A stretch of 64,000 bases of DNA from Dromiciops gliroides. Lineage: Eukaryota > Chordata > Mammalia > Microbiotheria > Microbiotheriidae. The position numbers and the translations under genes were made by a program. Shown here in pieces: positions 35,998 through 46,750 of the stretch. Positions within the stretch are counted from its first letter, which is position 1, and each line of letters opens with the position of its first letter. The DNA lies in NCBI RefSeq assembly GCF_019393635.1, contig NC_057861.1, positions 664,519,232-664,583,231 of the forward strand, written 5' to 3'. The notes under the pieces were generated by a model. That model was not told the DNA's origin and did no database searches. It was given only the letters and a program-made list of their open reading frames with translations.

Positions 35998-36131
35998 ATC
36001 TAGGGGCAGCTAGGTGGTGCAGTGGATAAAGCACCAGTCCTGAATTCAGGAGGAACTGAGTTCAAATATGACCTCAGACACTTGACATTAGCTTGTGACC
36101 CTGGGCAAGTCACTTAACCTTCATTGCCCTG

Positions 36132-36177
<46 letters not shown>

Positions 36178-36195
36178 GAAGAATCCCTGATCTAG
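35987..36195 (+). mobile_element. tRNA-type SINE with (TG)n tail and perfect 17 bp TSD
   Basis: AAGAATCCCTGATCTAG repeats exactly at 35987-36003 and 36179-36195. The SINE core is 36004 to about 36134, followed directly by (TG)n to 36174 inside the duplication. Its TSD includes the end of the hAT MITE, so it is younger than that element. Confidence 0.95.
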
Positions 36196-36295
36196 CCCAA
36201 CCCTCTCATTTTTTTTTCAGAAAAAGCTCTCTAATCAATAAGGAAATCACAAAAAATAAAATATTATAGCCCAGAAACAGAAAATAACTTAATTT

Positions 36296-36700
36296 CAATT
36301 CAATAGATACATATCAAGGGCCTACTATAATTTCGTGGAATCTTTAGTCACTGGAGATACAAAGACAAAAAATGGAAAGTGGTTACTGCCCCAGAAGACT
36401 TTAAATTCTGTACCTGATGATAGAATATTTATGTATAAATAAATAAATAAGTGCTTGATGAAAGAAGATGTAAAAAGATAAGTAAATATGAGATCATTTG
36501 AGAAAAGAGAGAGCATTAATAACTGGAAGGGATAAGAAAGGCTTGCTACCTGAGCTGAACTTTGAAGAAAGCAATTGAAACTAAGAGACAGCTATGAGCT
36601 ATGAGAAAAATGTGCTTTCTAGGCCCAGAGTAGTTACAGAGCATCAGGTAACTACAGTGAGGAAGGTAAGAGGTGTAATTTGTCTAACAGAGGAAGCAAA
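36296..36700 (+). mobile_element. Ancient composite dispersed repeat
   Basis: TCACTGGAGATACAAAGACA, GTTACTGCCCCAGAAGACTT, a GAGAGAGCATTAATAACTGG segment, then GAGCTGAACTTTGAAGAAAG. The order matches the copy at 11.9-13.0 kb. Confidence 0.6.
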
Positions 36701-36904
36701 TCGAATGTTGAGTTAAAGAAAAGGCAAACAGCATAGTTCAAGTGTAAAAGAGTATGAAAAAGAAAATAATATGAGGTAGTAAACATAGTATGAGGTAGTA
36801 AGAGTGAGGATTCACACCCAGAATCTCCAATTCCAAATCCAGGGACCTTTCCGCTAAGTGACACTGCCTCTACAATCTATCATGCCACAAGCATGAGGAC
36901 CAAT

Positions 36905-37160
36905 CAGCTTAAGGTGGTACAATTGATAGAAAATTGAAGCTGGAGACAGGAAAACGAGTTCAAATCTTGCCTCAGATACTTATTATGTGACCCTGGGCAA
37001 GTCACTTAACTTCTGTCTGTCTCCGTTTCCTCATCTATAAAATTGGGATAGTAATATGGCACTCACCTCACAGGGTTGTTGTGAGAATAAAATGAGATAT
37101 TTGTAAGGTGTCTTTTAAACCTTAAGACATTATATAAATATTAGTTGGTTGTATTGTTAC
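36905..37160 (+). mobile_element. MIR-type SINE
   Basis: GAGTTCAAATCTTGCCTCAG, TATGTGACCCTGGGCAAGTC, TTGTTGTGAGAATAAAATGA and a MIR-type tail. Confidence 0.85.
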
Positions 37161-37645
37161 ATCATTCCTTTCCATATTTCCCATATAGTTTCAAGGGAAA
37201 GAAATGACTAATGTCAGTGAGTTTCATTACCTTAAAACATTGATTCAGAAGACCTAACTTGCTGTGTTTAAAAAATCCTAATTTTTAGTCTGTTTTCCTT
37301 TAGGCCTAAGTCAAATTTCCACCAGTATTGAAAGTCTAAGCTATGCTAATATTCATGGCTAGTTTAATAAATGAGTAGTAATATCTTCCCTTTGCCTCTC
37401 ATGCATGGTCTACTTCATACATCTCTGATACATTTTAGGCACTTAGAGAAAAGCAGTACATAAGAACAATCTTTATCTATTCTTAGCACTCCTGTTCACT
37501 GACTGTGACTTAGTTCTTTCCTCTTTACCTTCACCAGTAACTGCTCCAAAATCAAGCTACAAATGGACATATCCAAAGGACAGTTCTTAGACCATGGATG
37601 ATCCAACAGTTTCCTAGACTTTTCAGGCCCAATGATCCTGTATTG
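37161..37645. other. Unclassified intergenic stretch
   Basis: No recognised gene or repeat. Confidence 0.5.
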
Positions 37646-38199
37646 GTATTGTGGGGACCAATTTTTAATTGGGGAGTGCTAGCTAAGCGGCTCGCCGCAA
37701 TATTGAGACAAGGAAGGAGACCGGCAGCCTCCCTCAAAACAGAACAAGATTTATTTTAACAAGAACGAACTTAAAAACAAAACACAAACAGGATCAGTAG
37801 GATCAAGGGAAAGGAAGTAAAATGGGGAAAGGGAAATTATAATACCAGAAAAAATACCACCGCCCAGGAATCAGCTGAAAATACGCAGCAGAACGCCTGT
37901 TGCTTTCCAGCTTCCACCTAGAATGCCCAATTCTCCTCCCTCCAAACCTAGAAACACCCCACACAGTCCCAGCCAATGGGATGGCCGCTCTGACAGTCAC
38001 ATGACTGCCCTCACTAGGCTTCCAATCATTATAATTTTGCCAGGCCCATGTAGATATCGGCGAGTGGTGATGACGTGAGGTGCCAGAGCCCTGGCAATGG
38101 CTACAACCAGTGGGTGGAGCACAGTGCCGTTTGCGGAGCCCCAGGCCAGTGAGAGCCGAGGAATAAAAACCTCAAATAACAATTAATTATTTACAGTAT
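37646..38199 (-). mobile_element. Solo LTR of an endogenous retrovirus, 4 bp TSD
   Basis: The LTR is 37650-38195 (546 bp), oriented on minus: 5' TGTAAATAATTAATTG ... TTGGTCCCCACA 3'. It has TG...CA ends and the duplication GTAT at 37646-37649 and 38196-38199. On minus a poly(A) signal AATAAA lies at 37755-37750, followed by a GT/T-rich stretch, leaving about 85 bp of U5. A CCAAT-like site (plus 37974-37982) and a TGACGT half-site (about 38069) lie upstream in U3. It is CpG-richer than its surroundings. No internal retroviral sequence flanks it, so it arose by LTR-LTR recombination. A 4 bp TSD fits gammaretrovirus-like (class I) ERVs. Confidence 0.88.
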
Positions 38200-38219
38200 T
38201 GTCAACTACACACTCCCAA

Positions 38220-38510
38220 ATTATATAATAATAATTATAATAATGAAGGTGATGATGATACTAGCTTACATTTACATAGAATTTTAAGGTTTGTAAAGTG
38301 CTTCATCTCCTTTGATTCTCACATCAACCTTGTGAGGTACTATCATTTTATAGATTTTTACTATTTTACAGATGACAAAAGTAAGGCTGTGAATGAATAA
38401 GGGACTTGAACATGGTTTCACAACTAGGAAATATCTGAGGCAGGAATTGAAGCCAGGTCTTCCTCATTCCAGGGTCAGCATGCTATACAAAAGCATCCTA
38501 CTGTCTCCCA
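38220..38510 (-). mobile_element. MIR-type SINE, antisense, full length
   Basis: Tail ATAATAATTATAATAATGAA, TTTAAGGTTTGTAAAGTGCT, CAACCTTGTGAGGTACTATC, GAAGCCAGGTCTTCCTCATT and a CTACTGTCTCC end. Confidence 0.85.
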
Positions 38511-38904
38511 TAATTGAAAATCCCTCAGGAGAGATCCTAGAGGTCATAATGGAGAATTAGTCTTCAAAAAGAAGGGGAAAATGAAAAAGCAAAAGTCAAT
38601 GAACAAGTGCAGAGGGAGAGTTATTTTTACCAGAAGCTAAAAGAAAAAGATATCAATTATCTGTCCCTAAAATTTTTCTTTTCAAAAAAATACTACATAG
38701 AACCCCATAAAGTTGTCTGCTATGGGATAACCACTGACAGCAACATAAATCATTCTCAACATTCTTCCCACTCAATGTAGGATATGCCTGAGTGCAATCA
38801 GCCTGGTAAAAAGAGAAAAGAAATAATAATAGTTTACATGCCTGAAATATTTCATAGTTACAAAACATTTTCTTATGTTATCAGATTATCAGAATAACCC
38901 AACA

Positions 38905-39067
38905 TGACACATGTAAAGAGCCCTAAACTTAGAATGACCCAACCCGCATTTGACTCCCAGCTCAGACACTTACTTAGTCACTCTGGGACTCAGTTTCCTC
39001 TTCTATAAAGTGAGACAGATAATCTAAATGAGTTCAAAGGTCACTTCCAGCTCTAGGTCTATGATCC
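38905..39067 (+). mobile_element. MIR-type SINE
   Basis: CCAGCTCAGACACTTACTTA, CAGTTTCCTCTTCTATAAAG and TCACTTCCAGCTCTAGGTCT with ATGATCC. Confidence 0.78.
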
Positions 39068-39069
39068 AA

Positions 39070-39200
39070 TGAAGTAGGCCATGCTCGTGTTATTATCTTC
39101 ATTGCACAATGAGATTATTGAAACTGAAAAAGGTTGTCACTTGCCCAGTGTAACATGATTAGTAAATGCCAAAGTCCAGTGCCCCACATGCTACCTTAAA
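39070..39200 (-). mobile_element. MIR-type SINE fragment, antisense
   Basis: TTATCTTCATTGCACAATGA, AAAGGTTGTCACTTGCCCAG and CAGTGCCCCACATGCTACC. Confidence 0.65.
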
Positions 39201-39357
39201 CATTTTTCACCCCCATCAGCATCATCATATATAACCATCAAAACCATAAAAATAGTTTTCAGAATTCTGAGTAGTCTATCTAACCCATAAAAAAACTTCA
39301 AGGAATTGATTTGAGATTAGACTAGAATTTCAATTCAATGAGAATGTGGTGATTTAT

Positions 39358-39360
<3 letters not shown>

Positions 39361-39400
<40 letters not shown>
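39361..39400. repeat. (TG)n microsatellite
   Basis: About 19 TG units with one interruption near the 3' end. Confidence 0.95.
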
Positions 39401-39402
<2 letters not shown>

Positions 39403-39454
39403 CAATGTATTTGATACCAAGATGCTTTCCTTAATCAGCCTCCTTAATGAGATT

Positions 39455-39495
39455 ATTCAATCAATAAACATTTATTAAGCACTTATTATGACCCT
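39455..39495 (+). mobile_element. Ancient composite repeat, short 5' fragment
   Basis: CAATCAATAAACATTTATTA and AGCACTTATTATGACCC only. Confidence 0.5.
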
Positions 39496-39589
39496 ACCAC
39501 AAAAATATTAGTTTCAAAGAAGCAGGAGGAAGCGGTTTTCCCCATCTCTACTTTGTGGTCAAGTTGCATCATTATAATTCCAAAACATT

Positions 39590-40040
39590 CAATTTTGATT
39601 AAGTTTTTTTTTATTTTGTTGTATATGTTTATCTGGTTCTTCTTACTTCCCTCTGCAACAGTTCATATATATGTTTTCATCCTTCTTTCTTTCATATTCA
39701 TAATCTCTTGTAGCACATTAATATTCCATTAATTCATGTGTCACAATTTGTTTAGCCGTTGCTCAACTGATGGACATCCACTTGCTTTCCATGTCTTTGT
39801 CATCACAAAAAGTGCTGGTTTAGGGATTTTGGTGTGTATGGGGCCTTTCTTTTTGTCATTGACCTCTTTGGAGGATATGCCTAACCATGTAACCTCTGGG
39901 TCAAAGGGAATGCACATTTTTATCACTTCCTTTGCATAATTTCATATTGTTTTCTAAAGTGGTAATACCAGTTTATGACTCTACGAGCAATGCATAAATG
40001 TTCTCACCTTTCCACAACTTCAACAATGATATTCTAAATG
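39590..40040 (-). mobile_element. L1 LINE 3' part, antisense, old
   Basis: CTCAACTGATGGACATCCAC, TTTCCATGTCTTTGTCATCA, TGGGTCAAAGGGAATGCACA and CTCACCTTTCCACAACTTCA are the antisense of the ORF2 C-terminal region (compare FDPE and CPSVEQ on minus). Confidence 0.8.
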
Positions 40041-40499
40041 TAGGGATTTAGAGAAGCCTACTAATGCTTTTTGTGCTAGGCTATTATTTGTATGTTACTA
40101 AATTCAGGATTTTCTCTTCCTGTCTTCCTCCTTGGGACTTCTCATTATATCATAACCTCAAAGGTTCCTTCTAGCTTAAGACTATTCTATGACTATGCTC
40201 CCAAAAGTTAATATCTATTCAGATGAATAGATTTTAGCATAAGAGCATAGTTGCTAATATTCCTTTAAGGCAAAATTAGCCTGTGAAGATATGATTACAG
40301 AAGCCAAAAGTCTTTGGAATTTCAAAGCTATATATAGTGACCTAGTGTGAGAGATAAAAGAAATTTTCATGGAGTCATAGAGACAGAGTTATTTTGGGCT
40401 CTTTAAAGGTCACAATACTATCCTGCTGTCTTTAGGCTGGATTGTCCCTAACCCATCCTGGAGAGATGAGAATGGAGGCTATCTGAAAATTCTTCAATA
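40041..40499. other. Unclassified stretch
   Basis: No recognised gene. The short phrase CCTTCTAGCTTAAGACTATT with CTATGA at about 40168-40194 may be a worn SINE end. Confidence 0.4.
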
Positions 40500-40790
40500 G
40501 CAGGAAACTTCCGAACTACTCTCTTAATAATAATAGCTGATATTTTATATTGTGTTGTAAAGTTTATAAAGTATTTGAAACTCTCATAGTAGATAAAGCA
40601 TCAGCTTTGGTTTCAAGACCAGCCTCTGACACATACTGGCTATGTGACCCTATGTGATTCACTTAACTTCTCAGTGCCCTGAGCACTGAGCAATTCTTGT
40701 AAAAATATAAGTCGCAGAAAAGTTGATGACCTGCTCTGGTAGAGGTTATTCCCACAGTGCCAAAAATGATGTTAAAGAAGTCATAAATCG
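40500..40790 (+). mobile_element. MIR-type SINE with GCATTGG-type tail
   Basis: CAGCCTCTGACACATACTGG, CTATGTGACCCTATGTGATT, CAGTGCCCTGAGCACTGAGC and GATGACCTGCTCTGGTAGAG. The tail resembles that of the split SINE at 60.1/63.6 kb. The first 60 bp are a separate antisense MIR scrap. Confidence 0.65.
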
Positions 40791-40892
40791 GAATCCAGAA
40801 TCTTTCAGAGGTCATTGACAGTGATTTACAATCATATTTGCACTTCTTTTACTTTTCCAAAATGTGGGACATCTACTTGGATTTATTAAGAT

Positions 40893-41065
40893 TATCTTGG
40901 GGAGGGGCAGCTGGATGGTGCAGTGAATAAGACATCAGCCCTGGATTCGGGAGAACCTAAGTTCAAATCCTGCCTCAGACACTTGACACTTACTAGCTAT
41001 GTGACCCTGGGCAAGTCACTTAATCCTCATTGCCCCACAAAAAAAAAAAAAAGCAACTATCTTGG
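40893..41065 (+). mobile_element. tRNA-type SINE, short TSD
   Basis: Body 40904-41052 with a poly(A) tail. TATCTTGG repeats at 40893-40900 and 41058-41065. Confidence 0.9.
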
Positions 41066-41069
41066 TCAT

Positions 41070-41250
41070 ATGATCACGAATTTAGAGCTAGAAGGGACAT
41101 TCAATTTTTAGATGAGGAAACTGAGAGCTTGAAAGGTTGTGACTTGCTCAGGGTCACAAGCTAGTAAGTGTTTGTGCCATGATTTGAACCCAGGTCTTTT
41201 TGAGTTACAAGGCTAGTGCCCTATCTGCCACACTATGCTGCCTCTCAGGC
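41070..41250 (-). mobile_element. MIR-type SINE, antisense
   Basis: AATTTAGAGCTAGAAGGGAC, TTTTTAGATGAGGAAACTGA, GTGACTTGCTCAGGGTCACA and a CACACTATGCTGCCTC end. Confidence 0.85.
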
Positions 41251-41369
41251 TACATCTTTAGCTAGGTTAGCAAATACCCTTTCTAGTTACTCTATGATAT
41301 TCTTTGAGATCATCCTCCATGGCTGAGAAAATGGAAGCAGAATAAAAGCTGAGCATCTCTGCCTTCCCT

Positions 41370-41908
41370 CCATCTCCAGGTATTATTCTTTGCCCCATCC
41401 ACCCCAGACAGAAGTCCTAGTGTCTTCATAAAGTCTCCTTACTTCTCCAATATAACTATTCTTATAGTTGTTTTTAGTTTTGCCTACTGATGTCAATTCA
41501 TTCTGAATTTTGGTACTTCTCCTGACATTTTTCTTTTCTTTCTTTTTTTTTTTTGTGTGGCAATTGGGGTTAAATGACTTGCCTAGAGTCACACAGCTAG
41601 TAAGTGTTAAGTGTCTGAGGCCGGATTTGAATTCAGGTACTCCTTACTACAGGACCAGTGCTCTGTCCACTGCACCACCTAGCTGCCCTGACATTTTTCT
41701 TACAAAAAAAGAAGACTTCCATTAAAGTCTCTTCCCTAAAGCTGTCCCTGACCTACATGGCAGAAAGAATTCTCTATATCCTCCAATTTTCCTAGAGCGT
41801 TTTGAATAGATTTCCTTTACTGTCATCATAGCCTTCTTTATATTGTACTGATCTGACTAAAAGTAGAATTTCTGCCACAGGAGAACATAAGCTCCTTGAG
41901 GGTAGGTA
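41370..41908 (+). mobile_element. L2 LINE 3' region, split by a SINE
   Basis: L2-like CCCTGACCTACATGGCAG, CTTTATATTGTACTGATCTG and GAACATAAGCTCCTTGAGGG after the SINE. Before it, CAGAAGTCCTAGTGTCTTCA is weaker. Confidence 0.6.
41522..41701 (-). mobile_element. tRNA-type SINE with perfect 14 bp TSD
   Basis: Body at 41536-41687, T-rich tail on the left. CTGACATTTTTCTT repeats at 41522-41535 and 41688-41701. Confidence 0.95.
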
Positions 41909-41910
41909 CT

Positions 41911-41948
<38 letters not shown>

Positions 41949-41966
41949 AGTGTGTGTATATATATA

Positions 41967-42020
<54 letters not shown>
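41909..42020. repeat. (AC)n-(TA)n-(TG)n-(TA)n compound microsatellite
   Basis: ACACACACACACACACACAC, a TA run, alternating TG/TA tracts and a final 20 bp TA run. The AC and TG arms are complementary, so the tract can fold back on itself. Confidence 0.95.
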
Positions 42021-42199
42021 CTTGTTTAGCATTAACTAACAATAATAACCACTACTGGGTGAAGAGGGGAGATTCTACAATCATTCCCACTCCACTAGAG
42101 TGCCTTTCAACTCTGGACCCATGCACAGGATCAGAGTAAATTCAGTCCTGATGGATCCTTAGACACATCATCAAGACATTAAGTAGTTTGTAAAACTGC

Positions 42200-42541
42200 T
42201 GACTAGGCATTGTCGCATTTCACCTGAGCTCTGCATGATCCCCTCAAAGCCCTTATTTTCAGGCTAGCCGAGCCAGCCTTCAAGGAGGAAAGGGAGCCTG
42301 CACAGAGAGCGCTGGCCCTTTTTGGCTTCCGGACTTGATGGTGGTGGCGGCAGAGGACTTCACAGGAAATTTGAGGAAAGATAGCAATGCCAGGCTGTTA
42401 GAATTCTGTTCTCAATCTTTTTCTTTCTATTTTCCAATAAACCCTTAAAAACCTAAACTCATTTTATCAGTGATTTTTAGTCAGTTTCCCCCAAACTGGG
42501 GGAACACATTAGAATCCACATTTAGAATCTTAAATTACACA
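42200..42541 (+). mobile_element. LTR-like fragment with AATAAA
   Basis: A GC-richer U3-like block (42250-42360), AATAAA at 42436-42441, then a short AT-rich stretch ending TTACACA at about 42541. The AATAAACCCTTAAAAACCTA phrase resembles AATAAACGCTTAAAGGTCTA of the LTR at 63.9 kb. Left boundary and TSD are not established. Confidence 0.45.
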
Positions 42542-42559
42542 CCAAGAAACTAGGACTTC

Positions 42560-42718
42560 CAGATCTTTCAAGTGTACATACATGTGAATGTATGTACATA
42601 TGTGTGTGGATATATATGTATGTGTATGTGCGTATATAAAGGGTATATATGTTATACACAACATATATGTGCTGCCCTATTATACATGTGAATATATGTA
42701 AGTATATGTGTGTGCTTG
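42560..42718. repeat. ATGT/TATG-rich low-complexity tract
   Basis: Irregular TGTATGTACATATGTGTGTG and similar, with ACAT/ATGT inverted pairs. Confidence 0.8.
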
Positions 42719-43044
42719 CTCAAGGGACAAGCATATGCATCCTTCTTGAGATCAATGTTCACTTACCTATACTATACTCAGAAAGGAAAAACAAAACAGA
42801 AAATGAAATTAGGACTCTGGGATCCAGTCTCAGGATCATCAAAGCAAGACATGAAATTACCCGTCATGTTTTCATGGCTGCCATTTGGATAGCATGGACC
42901 CTTTTCACATTCCTCACAGGAAGTCCCAGTTTACATATTGCCTCCTGGAAGGAAGAAGAAAGAGAGAAGTTTTGATCACTTTGAAAGAGAGAGTTGCCTT
43001 ACTGGGGAGTTTCCTATAATAACAAACTCTCAAGTGTAAACAAA

Positions 43045-43260
43045 AGTAGTTACAGATGTTATTGCATCTGACCCTCATAATCACTCTGGAAGGTAAGCAC
43101 TATGGGTATTATTACACTTATTTTGTAAATTAGAAAACTGAGGTTCAGAGAGGTCCTGTCTTGCTCATACTTACACAGCTACTATTAGATGCAGGATTTG
43201 AACTGGCTTTCCTTCTAACCCAAAACCCAGCATTCAATCTACACTTTCCTGGCTAATCAT
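43045..43260 (-). mobile_element. MIR-type SINE, antisense
   Basis: TGACCCTCATAATCACTCTG, GTAAATTAGAAAACTGAGGT, ACTTACACAGCTACTATTAG and GCAGGATTTGAACTGGC. Confidence 0.8.
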
Positions 43261-43374
43261 CTGCCTTCATAACTAACCCTTCATATTCCCGCAAATTGTC
43301 ATTTTCTCCCTTTGATAAGGGGTCTCCCGTGTATGGGTGAAGAGGCAGGCGTGAAAGGAGTTTAGGTTAGAGAA

Positions 43375-43580
43375 TAAACATAAAGCACAGAACTATGCAA
43401 AGAAGGCAATACCAGTGGACCTTATTCTGAATTCTGGTTCTGTCATATGATACCTATGTAACCATGTGTAAGTGGCACTCTGGATCTCAGTTTCCTCATC
43501 TGTCAGATAAAGGAGTCAAAATAAATGAACTCTGAGATTCATTCTAGCTCTAAGTCTATACTCCTTTATATTCTAGGCTA
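43375..43580 (+). mobile_element. MIR-type SINE
   Basis: GAATTCTGGTTCTGTCATAT, CTCAGTTTCCTCATCTGTCA and ATTCTAGCTCTAAGTCTATA. Confidence 0.75.
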
Positions 43581-44689
43581 GAGCCCCAAAGGTAGTGATC
43601 CAGGTAGAACTGAGGCTCAGAAGCTGGGTCAGCAAGTCATCAAAGTTGAGTTCTAGATTTATGAATCAGAGGTGTCCCACATGGAGAAATATCTCCAATG
43701 CAATGAAACAGCAGGTTCCTTGCCACTCCCTTGCCAGTCTTCTTGTCAGATCTTTTGTGATGCAGTAAATCAACTTGGTGTTTTGGTTACCCAAGAGAAA
43801 CCAACAAAATATTCATTTTTTCCCTTTCACCTCTAACTCCTTTGACATTTTCTATTTATTGAACTTATAATAATGTGCCCACTGCAGTAGCCTCTGGGTT
43901 CATGCGCAGAATTAAAATAACCTGAAAAATATAAAGTTCAGGTTCACATTCCTTTTCTACTCAATGAGAATTTTTACCAACCTACCTAAGAAGAGTTCAC
44001 TTGTAAAACTCATAAACAAGGCAGGGAAGGGCAGGATAAGGTGGGATAAGGAAACGAGGGATGAGGTTGCTTTTTACTGTCTTTGCTTCAATGAGAAAAT
44101 TGTTTCACTTCCTTGCACCTCAGTTTTTCTGATTGTAGGTGAGCATGTTACACCTTCCTCTGTTCCTCTGTACAATAATGAGCTTGGGCAGATAACCCAT
44201 AATGTCCCTTCTAGCAAGAGCATTCTATGAATTTATGCAGTCATTTAATCTCTCTGCAATATTCTTAGGATTAATTGCCAAATGCCTGTAGGGCACTGGA
44301 CTGTTCACACAAAAAAGCACCCTGGAAAGATGATGCTATTGTTATCACTAATGTTATCCTAAGTTTAAAGTCATTCAACAGCTTTTCATTGCATGGTAAA
44401 AATGATCCTGCCTATCCAAATTAAGATTCAAAGTGCAACTAAGAGTTAGTGAAACATTACATTAAGAGCTTTGCTGAAATCTTCATATATATGTTCTCAT
44501 TACCACATGTGTAGTGGCTTCATTTAAAAGTTCACATTCAGGTTTCTCAGGCTGACACAAACCTTCTCAGCAACCATTTAGCCATCTCTATTTGGTACTT
44601 ACATAACCACTTCATTTCCTCAAATGGAAACTACATCCTCAAGTACTGAAAGATGTGGTAGATGTGGGTGTTGAGCTCGTCGTTGAGAT
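43581..44689. other. Unclassified intergenic stretch
   Basis: No gene recognised. Bases 44040-44235 have a faint MIR-like order (CTTGCACCTCAGTTTTTCTG, CCCTTCTAGCAAGAGCATTC). The 88-codon frame 43964-44230 lies partly over it and lacks domains. Confidence 0.45.
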
Positions 44690-45196
44690 TGTTGTTATTA
44701 GTATTTGAAAATGGGAGCTATATCTCAAGATTGGAGGTAGGTAAATATCCTGATTTTCAGAAGAGTCAGAAAAGAAGAAAACAGAGGCTACAAACTATAG
44801 GACAGTGACCTTGAATTTGATACCTGGGAAAATTCTAGAATGAACCAATAATAAGATGGTTAATGAACGTCTATAAAGGGAAGCTTTGATAACAAAGACC
44901 TCAGCATGGCTTCATCAAAAATAATTCATGAAAAACTAAATTTATTTCCTTGCTGATGTTACTAAACTGATAGACAAGGGAAATTCTTTAGTGTAGTTTT
45001 CCTAGTGACCTCTAAAGTGCTAACTTGCAGCATTTTTGAAAAATTATCTCATGCTAGCTGTTCTTACGAAGAAGATGGAGAGAGGTAGAATAAATGATAA
45101 TTATATGCATTCAAAATAGTGTTGTGTTCACAGGAGGTGTCTAGTGGAGCATCTCAAGGATCTATACTTGGCTCTGTGTTTTCTTTTTAAAAGATT

Positions 45197-45352
45197 TTAC
45201 CGGGGGCAGCTAGGGTGGTGCAGTGGATAAAGCAACTGGCCCTGGATTCAGGAGGACCTAAGTCCAAATCCAGCCTCAGACACTTGACACTTACTAGCTG
45301 TGTGACCTTGGGCAAGTCACTTAACCCTCATTGCCCCACAAAATAATAATAA
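45197..45352 (+). mobile_element. tRNA-type SINE nested in CR1
   Basis: Head GGGGGCAGCTAGGGTGGTGC at about 45202 with one inserted G in the A-box-like region, core CTAGCTGTGTGACCTTGGGC and tail (AAT)n. The TSD is diverged. Confidence 0.9.
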
Positions 45353-45473
45353 TTTAAAATTCACCAATACTTAGATAAAGGCATAGATAGACAGCATGTA
45401 GATTAAATCTTCAAATGACACAAAACTGGGAAGGATAACTTACACACTACATGACAGAGCCTGGATCCAAAAG

Positions 45474-46390
45474 GAGCTCTTAATCTCTTTTGTGTCATGG
45501 ACTCCTTTGGTAGTCTGGTGAAACCAATGCCATTCATACTCAGAATAATATTTTTAATTAATATAATGTTTTATCTTTCCCTAATTATGTGTTGAAACAA
45601 TTTTTAACTTTTTTTAAGTTTTGAGTTCCAAATCCAATCCCTCTCTCTCTCCACTCCCCCTCCCTGAAACAGTAAGCAATCCAATATCATTTATACATGT
45701 GCAATTATGTAAAACATTTCCACATTAGTCAGTTTATACAAGAAAACTCAAATTAAAATAAAAGAATGAAATAAATCAAGTGAAAAATAGCATGCTTCAG
45801 TCTATATTTAGACAGTATCAGTTCTTTCTCTGGAGGCAGATAGCATGCTTTATCATGAGTCCTTTGAGATTGTCTTGGATCAATGTATTGCTGAGAATAG
45901 CTGTCATTTACAATTCTTTTATCATACAATATTGCTGTTACTATGTACACCATTCTCCTGGTTCTACTCACTTCACTTTCTATCAGTCCATGTAAGTTTT
46001 TCCATGTTTTTCCAAAATTATCTTATTTTTCATAGTGTAATAATATTCTATCACCATCATATCCTACATATGATTTAGTCATTCCTCAATGAATGGGCAT
46101 CCTCTCAGTTTCCAATTCTTAGCCAGAACAAAAAGAGCTGCTATAAATATTTTTGTACAATTAGTTCTTTTTCCTTTTTTATATCTTTAGGATATAGACC
46201 TGGCAAAGGTATTGCTGGATCAAAAGGTATGCCCTTTGGGCATGGTTCCAAATATTCTTAAATGTATAAAATCCATAGGATTACAAAAGAAACCAATCTT
46301 TTAAAAATATGGTTTTGCATATATTTTTAAATGATCTCACTGACCCCTGAAATTCATCCATAAACATAGTGGGATCTAGGGAGCTCAGGC
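45474..46390 (+). mobile_element. hAT-MITE-like repeat carrying an L1 insertion (tentative)
   Basis: GAGCTCTTAATCTCTTTTGT with TCATGGACTCCTTTGGTAGT on the left, and GGATTACAAAAGAAACCAAT with TCACTGACCCCTGAAATTCA on the right, match the two halves of a mammalian 'CTTAACC...GACCCC' hAT-type MITE. The L1 at about 45545-46258 separates them. The right terminus is not clear. Confidence 0.45.
45545..46258 (-). mobile_element. L1 LINE 3' part, antisense, nested
   Basis: The antisense 3' UTR (CATTTCCACATTAGTCAGTT, CTTTCTCTGGAGGCAGATAG, TTCTACTCACTTCACTTTCT) runs into the antisense ORF2 end (GAATGGGCATCCTCTCAGTT, ACAAAAAGAGCTGCTATAAA). 5'-truncated. Confidence 0.88.
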
Positions 46391-46480
46391 TAATAGTTCA
46401 TAGAGCTGAATCTATTATGACAAAGGAAATAAGGAAAAATGTAAAGTCTTACAATTAGGTTGGAACTTCTCAAATAAAAG

Positions 46481-46750
46481 GTGGAGGAAGCACAGTTAGA
46501 GAATAGTTTATCTGAAAAAGACATAGGAGTTTTAGTGGACTGCAAGCTAAGTATGAAACAGCAGTATGATGTGGCAGACAAAAATGTCAATACAATCAAG
46601 AGCTGCATGTCTTCCAGGAATAAGGAGATGATAGTGCCTCTGTACCCTGCCCTAGTCAAACCACATGTGGAGAGCATCCAGAGGAGAACCTCAACACTGA
46701 CATACAAAGAGCAATCAAAAGAATATCCAGTGTGGAGAAGAGAAGAATAA
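46481..46750 (+). pseudogene. CR1/L3 reverse transcriptase C-terminal remnant
   Basis: An 89-codon open stretch contains LSEKDIGVLVDCKLSMKQQY, a VNTIKSCMSSRNKEM stretch and VPLYPALVKPHVES. This is the conserved end of the CR1-clade RT (the DLGVLVDxKLxMxxQC ... LYxALVRPHLEY pattern). It then degrades and is non-functional. Confidence 0.85.

Larger units (their letters stand above)
35745..36225 (-). mobile_element. MIR-type SINE interrupted by a hAT MITE and a SINE
   Basis: The antisense MIR phrase AGAGCTGGAAAGGATCTTAG and ACCATGTAATCC on the left continues on the right as CTAGCCCAACCCTCTCATTT. The two are separated by the hAT-like element and the younger SINE. Confidence 0.7.
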
